In this document: positions 7,456 through 15,624 of the stretch, in pieces | Layout of the letters: the number at the start of each line of letters is the position of its first letter | Position numbering within the stretch: the stretch's first letter is position 1 | NCBI GenBank assembly: GCA_964634355.1 | Contig: CAZWIF010000024.1 | Coordinates: 1 to 16,292, forward strand | Direction of reading: 5' to 3' | DNA: 16,292 bases | DNA from: CAKPSH01 sp964634355 | Lineage (GTDB): Bacteria; Bacillota; Clostridia; TANB77; CAG-508 | Program-made: the position numbers and the translations under genes | The notes under the pieces: generated by a model | What the model was told of the DNA's origin: nothing | Databases searched by the model: none | Seen by the model: the letters and a program-made list of their open reading frames with translations, nothing else

Positions 7456-10400
7456 ATGCAATGGACGAGGGAACAAGAACAAGCAATTAATGAAAAAGGC
7501 AGCAATATTCTAGTGGCTGCGGCTGCTGGAAGTGGAAAGACTGCTGTGTTGGTTGAGAGAATAGTTAATAAAATAATAAATGAAAGAATAGATATTGATA
7601 AAATCCTAGTAGTAACATTTACAAATTTGGCTGCCACTCAAATGAGAGAAAGAATATTAGAGGAGATTTATAAAAGAATTGAACAAAAACCAGAGGATAC
7701 TCATTTACAAAGACAAATTACATTGTTACCAAAAGCTAATATCTGTACAATAGATTCCTTTTGTTTAGATGTGGTAAAAAACAATTTTTTTGAATTAGAT
7801 ATTTCACCTAATTTTCGAATTGCAGATGATGTAGAACTTAAAATTCTAAAGCAAGAAATATTAGAGGAAATGTTTGAAGATAAGTATGAAAAACATGAAG
7901 AGAGTTTTTTAGAGTTAATCAATACATATACGACATATAGAGGAGATGAAAATTTAAAAGAAATTATATTGAAGATACATAATTATATTCAGAGCATGCC
8001 TTTTCCTTATAGATGGTTAAATGAACAGGTGGAAAAATTTAATATAAGTGATGAAATTGACTTTAGTGAAACACAATGGGGGAAAATATTATATGAAAAT
8101 GCAAAAGAAGATATATTAGATGCAATTTTACAGTCTAAAGATTTAAGAGATAGAGCAGAAAAAGAGTCTGATATGCAGAAAATATTTGTTGTATTATCAG
8201 AGGATGTAAGAAAATTAGAGAAAGTATATGAATCTAGTAACTGGGAGGAATTATATCAAAATCTTCAAGAATTCTTTTTTGATAGATGGTCAAAGGATAA
8301 GAAGGCTCCAGTGGATGTAAGTGAAGAATTGAAGAAGAGAAGAGAATTGATAAAAAAGAACATAGAAAATATAAAGAAAAATATAGTAATTTATAATTCG
8401 AAAATAGCAACTGAAGATATAAAATCTTTATATAAAACAATGAAATTAATTTCAGAATTGGTTATGGAATATGGAAGAACTTTAAGAGAAAAAAAGAAAG
8501 ATAAAAACGTAGTGGATTTTAGTGATATCGAACATTTTGCTTTATCAATATTAATAAAAGATGATAAACCTTCTGCAATTGCGAATAAATATCAAGAGAA
8601 GTTTGAAGAGATTGCAATAGATGAATATCAAGATAGTAATATGATACAGGAGTATATACTTAATATAATATCAAGAAAAAATAATATATTCATGGTTGGA
8701 GATGTTAAGCAAAGTATATATAAGTTTAGACAAGCTAGACCTGAGTTGTTTTTGGAAAAATATAATACTTATAAATTAAAAGAGGATAAGAAAGAAGAGG
8801 ACAATTTAAAAATAAAATTATTCAAAAACTTTAGAAGTAGAAAAGAAGTGCTTAATTTAACAAATTTGATATTTCAAAATATAATGTCAGAAGAATTTGG
8901 AGAGATTGAGTATAATGAAGGCGAATATTTAAACTTAGGTGCTGAGGATTATCCTAATGGAGGAAATTTATTACCAGAGTTACATATAATAGAAATGAAT
9001 GAAGAAAAAGAATGTGAAGAGGAGACTTCATATGAAGAAAGTGAACCAATTGAGAGTGTAGTCGTAGAGGCAAAATTTGTTGCAAACAAAATAAAACAAC
9101 TGATAGATGAGAAGTATATGGTTTGTGATAAAGATAAGAATTATAGACCAGCGACATATAGAGATTTTGCAATATTATTAAGAAGTACAAAAAATAGTGC
9201 AAATATATTTGAAAAAGAACTTACTGCACTAAATATACCAGTTTTCTGCGATGCTACCTCTGAATATTTGAATTCATTTGAAATACAAGTAATGATGAGC
9301 TTATTAAGAGTTATAGATAATCCATCAAATGATATAGCGCAAATAATAGTATTAAGAAGTATAATAGGAAATTTTAATGATAATGAATTAATTAAAATTA
9401 GAATGAAAGATAAAGACAAGGCTTTTTATTATTCTATGGAGGAATATATCTTAAAGAAGAATGCAGATGCGAACATCAAACATAAACTAGAGGAATATAT
9501 ATATAAGCTAAATACATGGAGAGAAAAATCAAAATATTTACCATTGGATGAATTAATATGGTCTATTTATATAGAAACGGGTTTTTATAATTATGTTAGT
9601 TTAATGACAAATGGAGAATATAGAACTGCAAATTTAAAAATGTTGTTTGAAAAGGCTAAACAGTATGAGAAAACAAGCTTTAAAGGATTATTCAATTTTA
9701 TAAATTTTATAGAAAAACTTCAAATCACTAGTGGGGATATGAGTGGACCAAAACTTATAGGTGAGAATGAAAATGTCGTAAGAATAATGAGTATTCATAA
9801 GAGTAAAGGTCTTGAATTTCCAATTGTATTCTTAAGTGGGACAGGTAAGAAATTTAATATTATGGATATAAATAATGATGATATATTATTACACAATGAA
9901 TTGGGATTAGGACCTAAATATATTGATACAGAATTGAATATAAAATTTGATACTTTATCAAAGAAAGCAATTGGAAATAAAACTAAGCAAGAGCTTGTTG
10001 CTGAAGAACTTAGAATATTATATGTAGCTTTAACAAGAGCAAAAGAAAAAATGATAATAACGGGAACTGAAAAGGGAATAGAAAAAAAATTATTAGAAAA
10101 AGAAGAGTTACTAAAATGTTATGAGAAATATAATAATGAAAAAATAAGTAAGAACATATTAAAAAGATACATGAGATATATTGACTTTTTGGAATTAGTA
10201 TATTTATATAACAAAAGAAGGATAGAAGATATATTAAGAGTAGAAATGCATAATCAAGCAACTATAATGGAAACTTCAAATGTAAATGAACAAGAAGAGA
10301 GAAAAAAACTAAGTGAAGTATTAGAAGGACAAGAATATTGCGAAGGTGAAATAAAAGATATAAGGGAAAAATTGAATTGGAGTTATAAATACTTAGCATC

Positions 10401-11031
10401 AACAAAAATAATAACAAAGAGCTCTGTAAGCAAAATAAAACAAATAAGTAATGAAGAGTTTAGTGCTAATGAACTTTCCTTCTCAGAACCTAAATTCTTG
10501 AAGGATGAGATAGAAATATCTGCTGCAAGAAAAGGAACCTTAACTCATTTGGTATTACAGAAGTTGGAAGAAAAAGAGGAATATACTATTGAGAAGATAA
10601 AAGAATTAGTGCAAAACTTGGTCAGAAAAGAAATTATAACTGAAAAAGAAGCGGAAAGTATTAATTTAAATAAAATATATGCATTTACAAAGTCAGATAT
10701 TTTTGAAGAATTAAAAACTGCTAAAAAGATATATAAGGAACAACCTTTTTATATTAATATACCAGCAAATATGATTTATGAGGATAATATAAGTGAAAAA
10801 ATCCTTGTACAAGGAATTATAGATTTATATTATATAACTAAAGATGATAAGGTAATATTAATTGATTATAAAACTGATTATGTGCCAGAGGGAAGAGAAG
10901 AAATATTAAAAGAAAAATATAAGAAACAATTAGAGTTATATCAAACTGCGATTGAAGGAATAATTAAGAGAAAAGTTAATAATATTTATATTTATTCAAC
11001 ATATTTAGAAAAAAAAGTTAAAATTTTGTAA
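7456..11031 (+). CDS. addA: ATP-dependent helicase/nuclease subunit A (AddA)
   Basis: UvrD/PcrA-type superfamily 1 helicase fused to a RecB-type nuclease; with AddB it resects double-strand breaks for recombination. The 1191 residues compare with about 1230 in Bacillus subtilis. Walker A AAAAGSGKT lies at 21-29, motif Ia VVTFTNLAATQMRERI at about 52-67, motif II IDEYQD at 388-393 and motif III GDVKQSIYKFR at 415-425. Motif V RIMSIHKSKGLEF is at 776-788 and motif VI ELRILYVALTRAKEK at about 851-865. The C-terminal nuclease has D1123 in GIID and D1137/K1139 in DYKTD, then QLELYQTA, so both activities look intact. A TTG at 7435 adds seven residues. ATG 7456 is preferred for its AAAGGA spacing and the canonical MQWTREQEQAI start. 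No addB lies next to it. Confidence 0.97.
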   Translation: MQWTREQEQAINEKGSNILVAAAAGSGKTAVLVERIVNKIINERIDIDKILVVTFTNLAATQMRERILEEIYKRIEQKPEDTHLQRQITLLPKANICTIDSFCLDVVKNNFFELDISPNFRIADDVELKILKQEILEEMFEDKYEKHEESFLELINTYTTYRGDENLKEIILKIHNYIQSMPFPYRWLNEQVEKFNISDEIDFSETQWGKILYENAKEDILDAILQSKDLRDRAEKESDMQKIFVVLSEDVRKLEKVYESSNWEELYQNLQEFFFDRWSKDKKAPVDVSEELKKRRELIKKNIENIKKNIVIYNSKIATEDIKSLYKTMKLISELVMEYGRTLREKKKDKNVVDFSDIEHFALSILIKDDKPSAIANKYQEKFEEIAIDEYQDSNMIQEYILNIISRKNNIFMVGDVKQSIYKFRQARPELFLEKYNTYKLKEDKKEEDNLKIKLFKNFRSRKEVLNLTNLIFQNIMSEEFGEIEYNEGEYLNLGAEDYPNGGNLLPELHIIEMNEEKECEEETSYEESEPIESVVVEAKFVANKIKQLIDEKYMVCDKDKNYRPATYRDFAILLRSTKNSANIFEKELTALNIPVFCDATSEYLNSFEIQVMMSLLRVIDNPSNDIAQIIVLRSIIGNFNDNELIKIRMKDKDKAFYYSMEEYILKKNADANIKHKLEEYIYKLNTWREKSKYLPLDELIWSIYIETGFYNYVSLMTNGEYRTANLKMLFEKAKQYEKTSFKGLFNFINFIEKLQITSGDMSGPKLIGENENVVRIMSIHKSKGLEFPIVFLSGTGKKFNIMDINNDDILLHNELGLGPKYIDTELNIKFDTLSKKAIGNKTKQELVAEELRILYVALTRAKEKMIITGTEKGIEKKLLEKEELLKCYEKYNNEKISKNILKRYMRYIDFLELVYLYNKRRIEDILRVEMHNQATIMETSNVNEQEERKKLSEVLEGQEYCEGEIKDIREKLNWSYKYLASTKIITKSSVSKIKQISNEEFSANELSFSEPKFLKDEIEISAARKGTLTHLVLQKLEEKEEYTIEKIKELVQNLVRKEIITEKEAESINLNKIYAFTKSDIFEELKTAKKIYKEQPFYINIPANMIYEDNISEKILVQGIIDLYYITKDDKVILIDYKTDYVPEGREEILKEKYKKQLELYQTAIEGIIKRKVNNIYIYSTYLEKKVKIL

Positions 11032-11046
11032 ATATTGTGGTATAAT
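11018..11046 (+). promoter_or_regulatory. Promoter for pth inside the addA 3' end
   Basis: TATAAT (11041-11046) is perfect and has TG at 11038-11039, an extended -10. TTAAAA (11018-11023) sits 17 bases upstream with four of six matches. The -35 lies within the last addA codons. Initiation near 11053 would give a leader of about 117 bases. Confidence 0.6.
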
Positions 11047-11064
11047 ATCTATTATGTCAATTCA

Positions 11065-11136
11065 GAGTATTTAGTTATAATGCTAAATATTTGATGAGAT
11101 GTGGAGGTTCTTAATTCAAAGTTTGGGAAAAGAACC
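11065..11136 (+). promoter_or_regulatory. pth leader with two hairpins
   Basis: TATTTAG (11068-11074) pairs with CTAAATA (11083-11089). Downstream, GGTTCTT (11106-11112) pairs with AAGAACC (11130-11136) around a 17-base loop. Neither is followed by a run of Ts. I recognise no known riboswitch core. Both would lie in the 5' UTR if the upstream promoter is used. Confidence 0.35.
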
Positions 11137-11169
11137 ACTCTCTTTATAAAAAAAGAAAGGACTGAAAAT

Positions 11170-11727
11170 ATGTATTTAATAGTAGGACTTGGAAATCCAG
11201 AACCAGAATATGCTAATACAAGACATAATATGGGGTTTGATGTTATAAATTGTATAGCGAAAGAAACAAAGATTGATATTAATAGAAATAAATTTAATGC
11301 TTTATATGGAAATGGGTGTATTGAAGGAAAAAAAGTACTTCTTCTTAAGCCACAAACATTTATGAATTTAAGCGGGAAAGCTATAAGGGAGTTTAAAGAT
11401 TTTTATAAAATAGATAATGATAAGATTATAATTATATATGATGATATTGATGTAGATAAAGGAAAAATAAGGATTAGAAAAAAAGGTAATGCAGGTTCAC
11501 ATAATGGAATGAAGTCTGTTATACAAGAACTCTCAACAAATGAATTTGTACGCATAAGGGTTGGAACAGGTACACCGCAATTTAAAGGAGACTTGATTAA
11601 TTATGTGCTAGATAAAATTCCAAGAGATGAAAGAGAAATATTAGATGAAGGTATTGCTAGTGCTAAATCTGCTATTATTGAGATACTAAAGAATGGAATA
11701 GATATAGCTATGAATAAATTTAACTGA
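11170..11727 (+). CDS. pth: Peptidyl-tRNA hydrolase
   Basis: Releases tRNA from peptidyl-tRNA dropped by stalled ribosomes. The 185-residue product is the usual bacterial Pth length. The N-terminus MYLIVGLGNPEPEYANTRHN holds catalytic H19. N66 in TFMNLSGKA, D91 in YDDIDVDKG and N112 in GSHNGMK correspond to the substrate-binding and active-site residues of the E. coli enzyme. An in-frame GTG at 11101 would add 23 unrelated residues. ATG 11170 is chosen because AAAGGA lies eight bases upstream and the family begins with this Met. In many Firmicutes pth is followed by mfd; here an RNase G/E gene follows after 60 bases, and no promoter is obvious between them. Confidence 0.97.
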   Translation: MYLIVGLGNPEPEYANTRHNMGFDVINCIAKETKIDINRNKFNALYGNGCIEGKKVLLLKPQTFMNLSGKAIREFKDFYKIDNDKIIIIYDDIDVDKGKIRIRKKGNAGSHNGMKSVIQELSTNEFVRIRVGTGTPQFKGDLINYVLDKIPRDEREILDEGIASAKSAIIEILKNGIDIAMNKFN

Positions 11728-11750
11728 TGTAGGGGCAAATTTTATTCCCT
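11728..11750. repeat. Partial TGTAGGGGCA element after pth
   Basis: TGTAGGGGCA directly follows the pth stop and matches the start of the hairpin element at 4111. TAGGG (11730-11734) and CCCTA (11747-11751) can form a short stem. The AT-rich centre differs from the first copy. It may be a degenerate repeat or a weak processing hairpin. Confidence 0.3.
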
Positions 11751-11787
11751 AAATAATTTATAAATTGAAAAAGGAATGTGATTAAAA

Positions 11788-12972
11788 GTGAAAGAGATTC
11801 TAATAAACAAGAATAGTAAAGGAACAACAATAGCCTTATTAGAAAATGGAATATTATTGGAGAGATATGAGGATATAGAAAATAAAAATTATTTAGAAGA
11901 AAAAATTTATCTTGGAGTTGTAAAAGATATATTACCTGGAATGCAAGCAGCATTTATAGATATTGGAGAAGAAAAAAATACTTTTATACATTTGAAAGAT
12001 ATTTTACCTAAAGTGGATATAACAAAGGAGATAGAAAAGTGTGATAAAAGAATAAGTGAAGTTATAAAACAAGGAGATAAGTTGTTAGTGCAGGTAAAAA
12101 GAGATGCAACTCATATTAAGGGTGCAAAAGTTTCAACACATATTAGCTTAGCCAATAGGCTTATAGTACTTATGCCTGAAACTGAAATAATAACAGCCTC
12201 ACAAAAAATAGAAAGCGAGGAAGAAAAAGTTAGACTAATTAATATAGTAAAAAGTTTAATTCCTAAAAACTATGGTGCAATAATAAGAACATCAAGCATA
12301 GGAAAAAGTAAAGAAGAAATAAAATCAGATTTAGAGCAGTCAATACAGAGGTGGCTAAAAATTAAAGAAAGAGTATCAAGTGAAAAAAATAAAGCCCCAA
12401 TATTAATAGACTCGGGGAATAGTTTTATAAAGAAAATGATAATTGATTTAATTGATAAGGATATAAAAAAGATAATTGTTAACAGTAAAAGTGAATTTGA
12501 GGAGGTTGAAAAAATACTAGATGGTATAGATAATGAAAGTGATATAATATTAGAACTAAGAGAAAATGAAGAAATATTAAACATATATGATACAAATATT
12601 CAAATTGAAAAGTCTAAGGCAAGAAAGATTTATTTAAAATGTGGAGGATTTATAACAATAGATAAAACAGAGGCTTTAACTGCAATAGATGTTAATTCTG
12701 GTAAATATACAGGGAAAAAGGATGTTGAAGAAACCATTTTGAAAGTGAATAAAGAGGCGACAATAGAGATAGCCAAACAATTAAGACTAAGAGATATAGG
12801 AGGAGTAATTATAATAGACTATATTGATATGGACTTAAGTGAGCATAAGAAAGAAATTGAAGAACTATTAAGTAAAGAACTAAAAAAAGATAGATCAAAG
12901 ACTCAAGTAATTGGATTCTCAAAGTTAAATCTGCTTGAAATGACTAGGAAACATATAAGAGGTGGAGAATAG
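11788..12972 (+). CDS. Ribonuclease G/E family endoribonuclease lacking the zinc-link tail
   Basis: Endoribonuclease of the Rne/Rng family (mRNA decay, rRNA and tRNA processing), 394 residues. The S1 domain (about 36-120) contains YLGVVKDILPGMQAAFIDIG and is followed by the 5'-monophosphate sensor IIRTSSIGKS (165-174, R167). The catalytic aspartates are D301 in AIDVNSGKYTGK and D344 in IIIDYIDM, equivalent to E. coli D303 and D346. The protein stops at NLLEMTRKHIRGGE, just where relatives continue into the CPxC zinc-link that joins protomers; no such cysteines follow in any frame. E. coli RNase G has 489 residues. The start is GTG at 11788, with an in-frame stop just upstream and AAGGA at 11771-11775. 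The spacing (12 bases) is long. Confidence 0.93.
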   Translation: MKEILINKNSKGTTIALLENGILLERYEDIENKNYLEEKIYLGVVKDILPGMQAAFIDIGEEKNTFIHLKDILPKVDITKEIEKCDKRISEVIKQGDKLLVQVKRDATHIKGAKVSTHISLANRLIVLMPETEIITASQKIESEEEKVRLINIVKSLIPKNYGAIIRTSSIGKSKEEIKSDLEQSIQRWLKIKERVSSEKNKAPILIDSGNSFIKKMIIDLIDKDIKKIIVNSKSEFEEVEKILDGIDNESDIILELRENEEILNIYDTNIQIEKSKARKIYLKCGGFITIDKTEALTAIDVNSGKYTGKKDVEETILKVNKEATIEIAKQLRLRDIGGVIIIDYIDMDLSEHKKEIEELLSKELKKDRSKTQVIGFSKLNLLEMTRKHIRGGE

Positions 12973-13011
12973 ATAGACATAAAAAATTCATAAAAACTTT
13001 TACCAAATCTT

Positions 13012-13040
13012 TTGACTTTTACCATATTTTGTAGTATAAT
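13012..13040 (+). promoter_or_regulatory. Strong sigma-A promoter of carD
   Basis: TTGACT (13012-13017) and TATAAT (13035-13040) are separated by exactly 17 bases, the best promoter in the window. Initiation near 13047 gives a leader of about 40 bases. No terminator is visible after the RNase G/E gene, so read-through from upstream may also contribute. Confidence 0.9.
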
Positions 13041-13087
13041 TAATATGTTGACAAGGGGAAAAGACAATGAAGGGAGAGGGTATAAAA

Positions 13088-13663
13088 ATGTTTAATGTAG
13101 GAGATTACATAGTATATCCAATGCATGGAGCAGGAACAGTAGATGCAATAGAGGAGAAAAACATATTAGGAGAAAAACAATCATATTACATAATAAAGAT
13201 GCCTGGAGAAGTAAAAGTAATGGTGCCAACAGCAAAAGCAGAAGAGGTTGGTGTAAGAAGTATAATAGATAAAAGTTCAGCAGATAGAGTGTTTAAAATA
13301 TTAGAAGAAGATGAAACTGAAATGTCTCAAAACTGGAATAAAAGATATAGAGATAACATGGAAAAAATGAAAAGCGGAGATATTTATGAGGTTGCAGATG
13401 TTGTAAGAAATCTGAGTTTTAAACAAAAAGAGAAAGGATTATCAACTGGAGAGAAGAAAATGTTATTAAATGCTAGACAAATATTAATAAGTGAATTAGC
13501 ACTAGCAGAAAGTTCTTCTCAAGATGAAGTGGAAAACCTTGTGGATAACACAATTCTAAAATCATATCAGGAGTTTAGGGTAGACAATGTAAATACATCA
13601 GGTGTAGTGAATAAGTTTATTCCATTTGATAATACAGATAATGAAGATTTAAATGTCGGATAG
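13088..13663 (+). CDS. carD: CarD/CdnL family RNA polymerase-binding regulator
   Basis: Binds the RNA polymerase beta subunit and stabilises open complexes at sigma-A promoters such as those of rRNA operons. The 191 residues begin MFNVGDYIVYPMHGAGTVDAI, the Tudor-like polymerase-interacting domain (about 1-55, shared with Mfd). The helical DNA-binding domain follows with W83 in NWNKRYRDNMEKM, equivalent to the wedge tryptophan of mycobacterial CarD (W85), then EVADVVRNLS and the signature GLSTGEKKML with ISELALAE. An in-frame ATG at 13067 with AAGGGG upstream would add seven residues. 13088 is preferred because GGGAGAGGG is well placed and family proteins start at this Met. It is a single-gene unit with its own promoter and terminator. 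Confidence 0.96.
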   Translation: MFNVGDYIVYPMHGAGTVDAIEEKNILGEKQSYYIIKMPGEVKVMVPTAKAEEVGVRSIIDKSSADRVFKILEEDETEMSQNWNKRYRDNMEKMKSGDIYEVADVVRNLSFKQKEKGLSTGEKKMLLNARQILISELALAESSSQDEVENLVDNTILKSYQEFRVDNVNTSGVVNKFIPFDNTDNEDLNVG

Positions 13664-13667
13664 ACAC

Positions 13668-13699
13668 AAAAAATTCGGGTAAAAAGCTCGAATTTTTTT
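13668..13699 (+). terminator. Intrinsic terminator of carD
   Basis: AATTCGGGT (13672-13680) pairs with GCTCGAATT (13686-13694) with two G-U pairs and a 5-base loop. The stem is extended by flanking As and Ts, and a run of seven Ts (13693-13699) follows. It starts four bases after the stop. Confidence 0.85.
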
Positions 13700-13734
13700 A
13701 TATAATAGGAGGGTATTACTTTCCTATTATATAA
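13698..13734. repeat. Long inverted repeat between carD and dnaG
   Basis: TTATATAATAGGA (13698-13710) is the exact reverse complement of TCCTATTATATAA (13722-13734). Pairing continues inward four more positions with G-U pairs, leaving a 3-base loop and a stem of about 17 bp. It directly abuts the carD terminator and is not followed by a T-run. The left arm contains AGGAGGG, but no start codon follows at a usable distance. Confidence 0.7.
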
Positions 13735-13769
13735 AAACTAAAAAACCCACTACTCTACATAAAGAAGGA

Positions 13770-13798
13770 TTTAGAGTATATCTGTCGAATAGTATAAT
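13770..13798 (+). promoter_or_regulatory. Probable promoter of the dnaG-rpoD operon
   Basis: A perfect TATAAT (13793-13798) lies 17 bases from TTTAGA (13770-13775, four of six matches). It is the only good -10 between the carD terminator and dnaG. A Spo0A-box-like heptamer lies in the spacer. Confidence 0.55.
13783..13789 (+). promoter_or_regulatory. Perfect Spo0A-box-like heptamer TGTCGAA
   Basis: TGTCGAA matches the consensus 0A box exactly and lies between the -35 and -10 of the dnaG promoter, where a bound factor would affect initiation. A single 7-mer can occur by chance, and spo0A is not in the window. Confidence 0.3.
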
Positions 13799-13828
13799 AG
13801 TAATGAGAAGAAAGGTGAAAAGAATATA

Positions 13829-15607
13829 ATGATGAGATATAGCAATGAAATAATTGACGAAATTAGAAACAGTAATAATATTTTAGATGTTGTATCACAG
13901 TATGTTGTATTAAAAAGAAGTGGAAGAAGCTATTCAGGATTGTGTCCATTTCATAAAGAAAAATCACCATCTTTTTATGTTTCTCCAGATAAGCAAATAT
14001 TTCATTGCTTTGGATGTGGAGAAGGAGGAGATGTATTAGGTTTTATAAAAAAAATAGAAAATATTACATTTAAAGAAGCAATTGAGACATTAGCAGAAAG
14101 AGCCAATATTACTTTACCTGTTTTAGTAAATGACGAAAAAGATGAGAGATTGCAAGATTTAAAAACTAAGGTTTATCAGATAAATGAATTTGCATCAGAG
14201 TTTTATCAGAAAAATTTATTAGAGCCTAAAGCTAAAATAGCACAAGATTATGTAAGAAAAAGGAAAATGAATAAATATGCCTTAAAAACTTTTGGGATAG
14301 GATTTTCAGGGAATTTTGATGAGCTTTATCAAGAACTAAAAAAGAATAATTTTAGTGATGAGGAAATACTAGCATCTAAACTTGTAATCAAGTCTGAAAG
14401 AACAGGGAGGATATATGATGCTTTTAGGAATAGATTGATGTTTACAATAAAAGATGTAAGAGACAGAGTAATTGCTTTTGGAGGTAGAGCGTTAGATGAT
14501 AGTAAACCTAAATATATAAACTCTCCAGATACAGTAGTATATAATAAAAGAAGACACTTATTTGCAATGAATATAGCAAAGAAGAGTGGAGAAAAATCAA
14601 TCATGCTTGTAGAGGGGTATATGGATGTTATATCATTACATCAAAGAGGAATAAATAATGTTGTGGCATCACTTGGAACAGCATTGACAGAGCAACAAGG
14701 GAGATTACTTAATGGATTTGAAAAAGTCATAATTGGATATGATTCAGATTCCGCTGGACAAGGGGCTACGGCTAGAAGTTTAGAAATATTACAAACTCTA
14801 AGATATGATATAAGAATATTGCAAATAAGTGGAGCAAAAGATCCTGATGAGTATATTGTAAAATATGGTTCAGGACAAATGAAAAAAGCTATGGATAGTG
14901 CAATTTCTTTAGTTGAATTTAAAGTAAAGAAATTAAAAGAAACTTTAAATTTAGACAATGTCAGCGATAAAATAAAATTTTTAAATGAAGTTAGTAAGAT
15001 TTTATTAAAGGTCGAAAATAATATTGAAAAAGAAATATACATTACAAAATTTGCAGAACAATATAATATATCGAAAGAGTCAATATATGCACAACTGAAC
15101 AAATTGCAATATACCATAAATAAAGGAAATAAAATTTTAGAAAAACCAAATGCGATAAAGAGGACAACTACTAAGGAAAAGACAAAAAATCTTAATAATG
15201 ATATTATAAGAGAAAACCTAATTATTTCTTTATTATTAGATAATAACAAAGATGACTTTATCAAAATAAAAAATGCAATTGATATTAATGACTTCAAAGA
15301 TGAAAAAAATAAAGAAATAGCGAAAAAACTGTATGAACAATTTGAAAAAGGAGATATTAATAATGTATTTGATTTATTTGAGGATGAAAATCTCATTAAT
15401 CATATTACATATATAATGTCGAGTGACTTTGATATTAGTGATACAGAAAAAGCTATAGATGATATATTAAACAAATTTGAAAAAGAAAAAATGCTTAATC
15501 GAAAAAGTGAAATCCTAAGGAAGCTATCTAGTGAAAATATATCAAGTGAAGAGTTGCTAGAGTTGGAAAATGAATTGAAATCTCTTAGTAAAAAAATAAC
15601 AAAATAA
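13829..15607 (+). CDS. dnaG: DNA primase
   Basis: Synthesises RNA primers at the replication fork with the DnaB-type helicase. The 592 residues are close to the usual Firmicute length. The N-terminal CHC2 zinc finger uses C39, H42, C60 and C63 (CPFHKEKSPSF, then HCFGCGEGGD). The RNA polymerase domain follows, and the TOPRIM fold has E262 in VEGYMD (261-266) and D305/D307 in DSDSAG. The lysine- and glutamate-rich region after about 440 is the helicase-interacting C-terminal domain. Two adjacent ATGs occur (13829 and 13832) behind AAAGGTGA at 13811-13818, and I take the first. rpoD follows 17 bases after the stop, the conserved dnaG-sigA arrangement of Firmicutes; no rpsU or dgt precedes it. 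Confidence 0.98.
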   Translation: MMRYSNEIIDEIRNSNNILDVVSQYVVLKRSGRSYSGLCPFHKEKSPSFYVSPDKQIFHCFGCGEGGDVLGFIKKIENITFKEAIETLAERANITLPVLVNDEKDERLQDLKTKVYQINEFASEFYQKNLLEPKAKIAQDYVRKRKMNKYALKTFGIGFSGNFDELYQELKKNNFSDEEILASKLVIKSERTGRIYDAFRNRLMFTIKDVRDRVIAFGGRALDDSKPKYINSPDTVVYNKRRHLFAMNIAKKSGEKSIMLVEGYMDVISLHQRGINNVVASLGTALTEQQGRLLNGFEKVIIGYDSDSAGQGATARSLEILQTLRYDIRILQISGAKDPDEYIVKYGSGQMKKAMDSAISLVEFKVKKLKETLNLDNVSDKIKFLNEVSKILLKVENNIEKEIYITKFAEQYNISKESIYAQLNKLQYTINKGNKILEKPNAIKRTTTKEKTKNLNNDIIRENLIISLLLDNNKDDFIKIKNAIDINDFKDEKNKEIAKKLYEQFEKGDINNVFDLFEDENLINHITYIMSSDFDISDTEKAIDDILNKFEKEKMLNRKSEILRKLSSENISSEELLELENELKSLSKKITK

Positions 15608-15624
15608 AGTGGGAGGAAAAATTG

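Noticed and set aside
11101..11169. N-terminal extension of pth from GTG 11101
   Set aside because: The 23 extra residues resemble no Pth N-terminus, and the ATG at 11170 has a well-spaced ribosome binding site.
11755..11766. 12-base perfect palindrome AATTTATAAATT before the RNase G/E gene
   Set aside because: Pure A/T palindromes of this size are expected by chance in such AT-rich DNA.
11720..11953. 77-codon minus-strand frame over the RNase G/E start
   Set aside because: Antisense to the conserved S1 region, with hydrophobic low-complexity composition typical of a shadow frame.
13088..13663. Possibility that carD is a remnant of mfd after pth
   Set aside because: The protein has the full CarD C-terminal DNA-binding domain with the conserved Trp and GLSTGEKKML, and it has its own promoter. 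It is an intact standalone CarD.
14641..15396. 251-codon open frame on the minus strand inside dnaG
   Set aside because: It is an antisense shadow of a well-supported dnaG, rich in Ser/Phe/Leu/Ile as expected from the complement of purine-rich codons, and matches no family I know.
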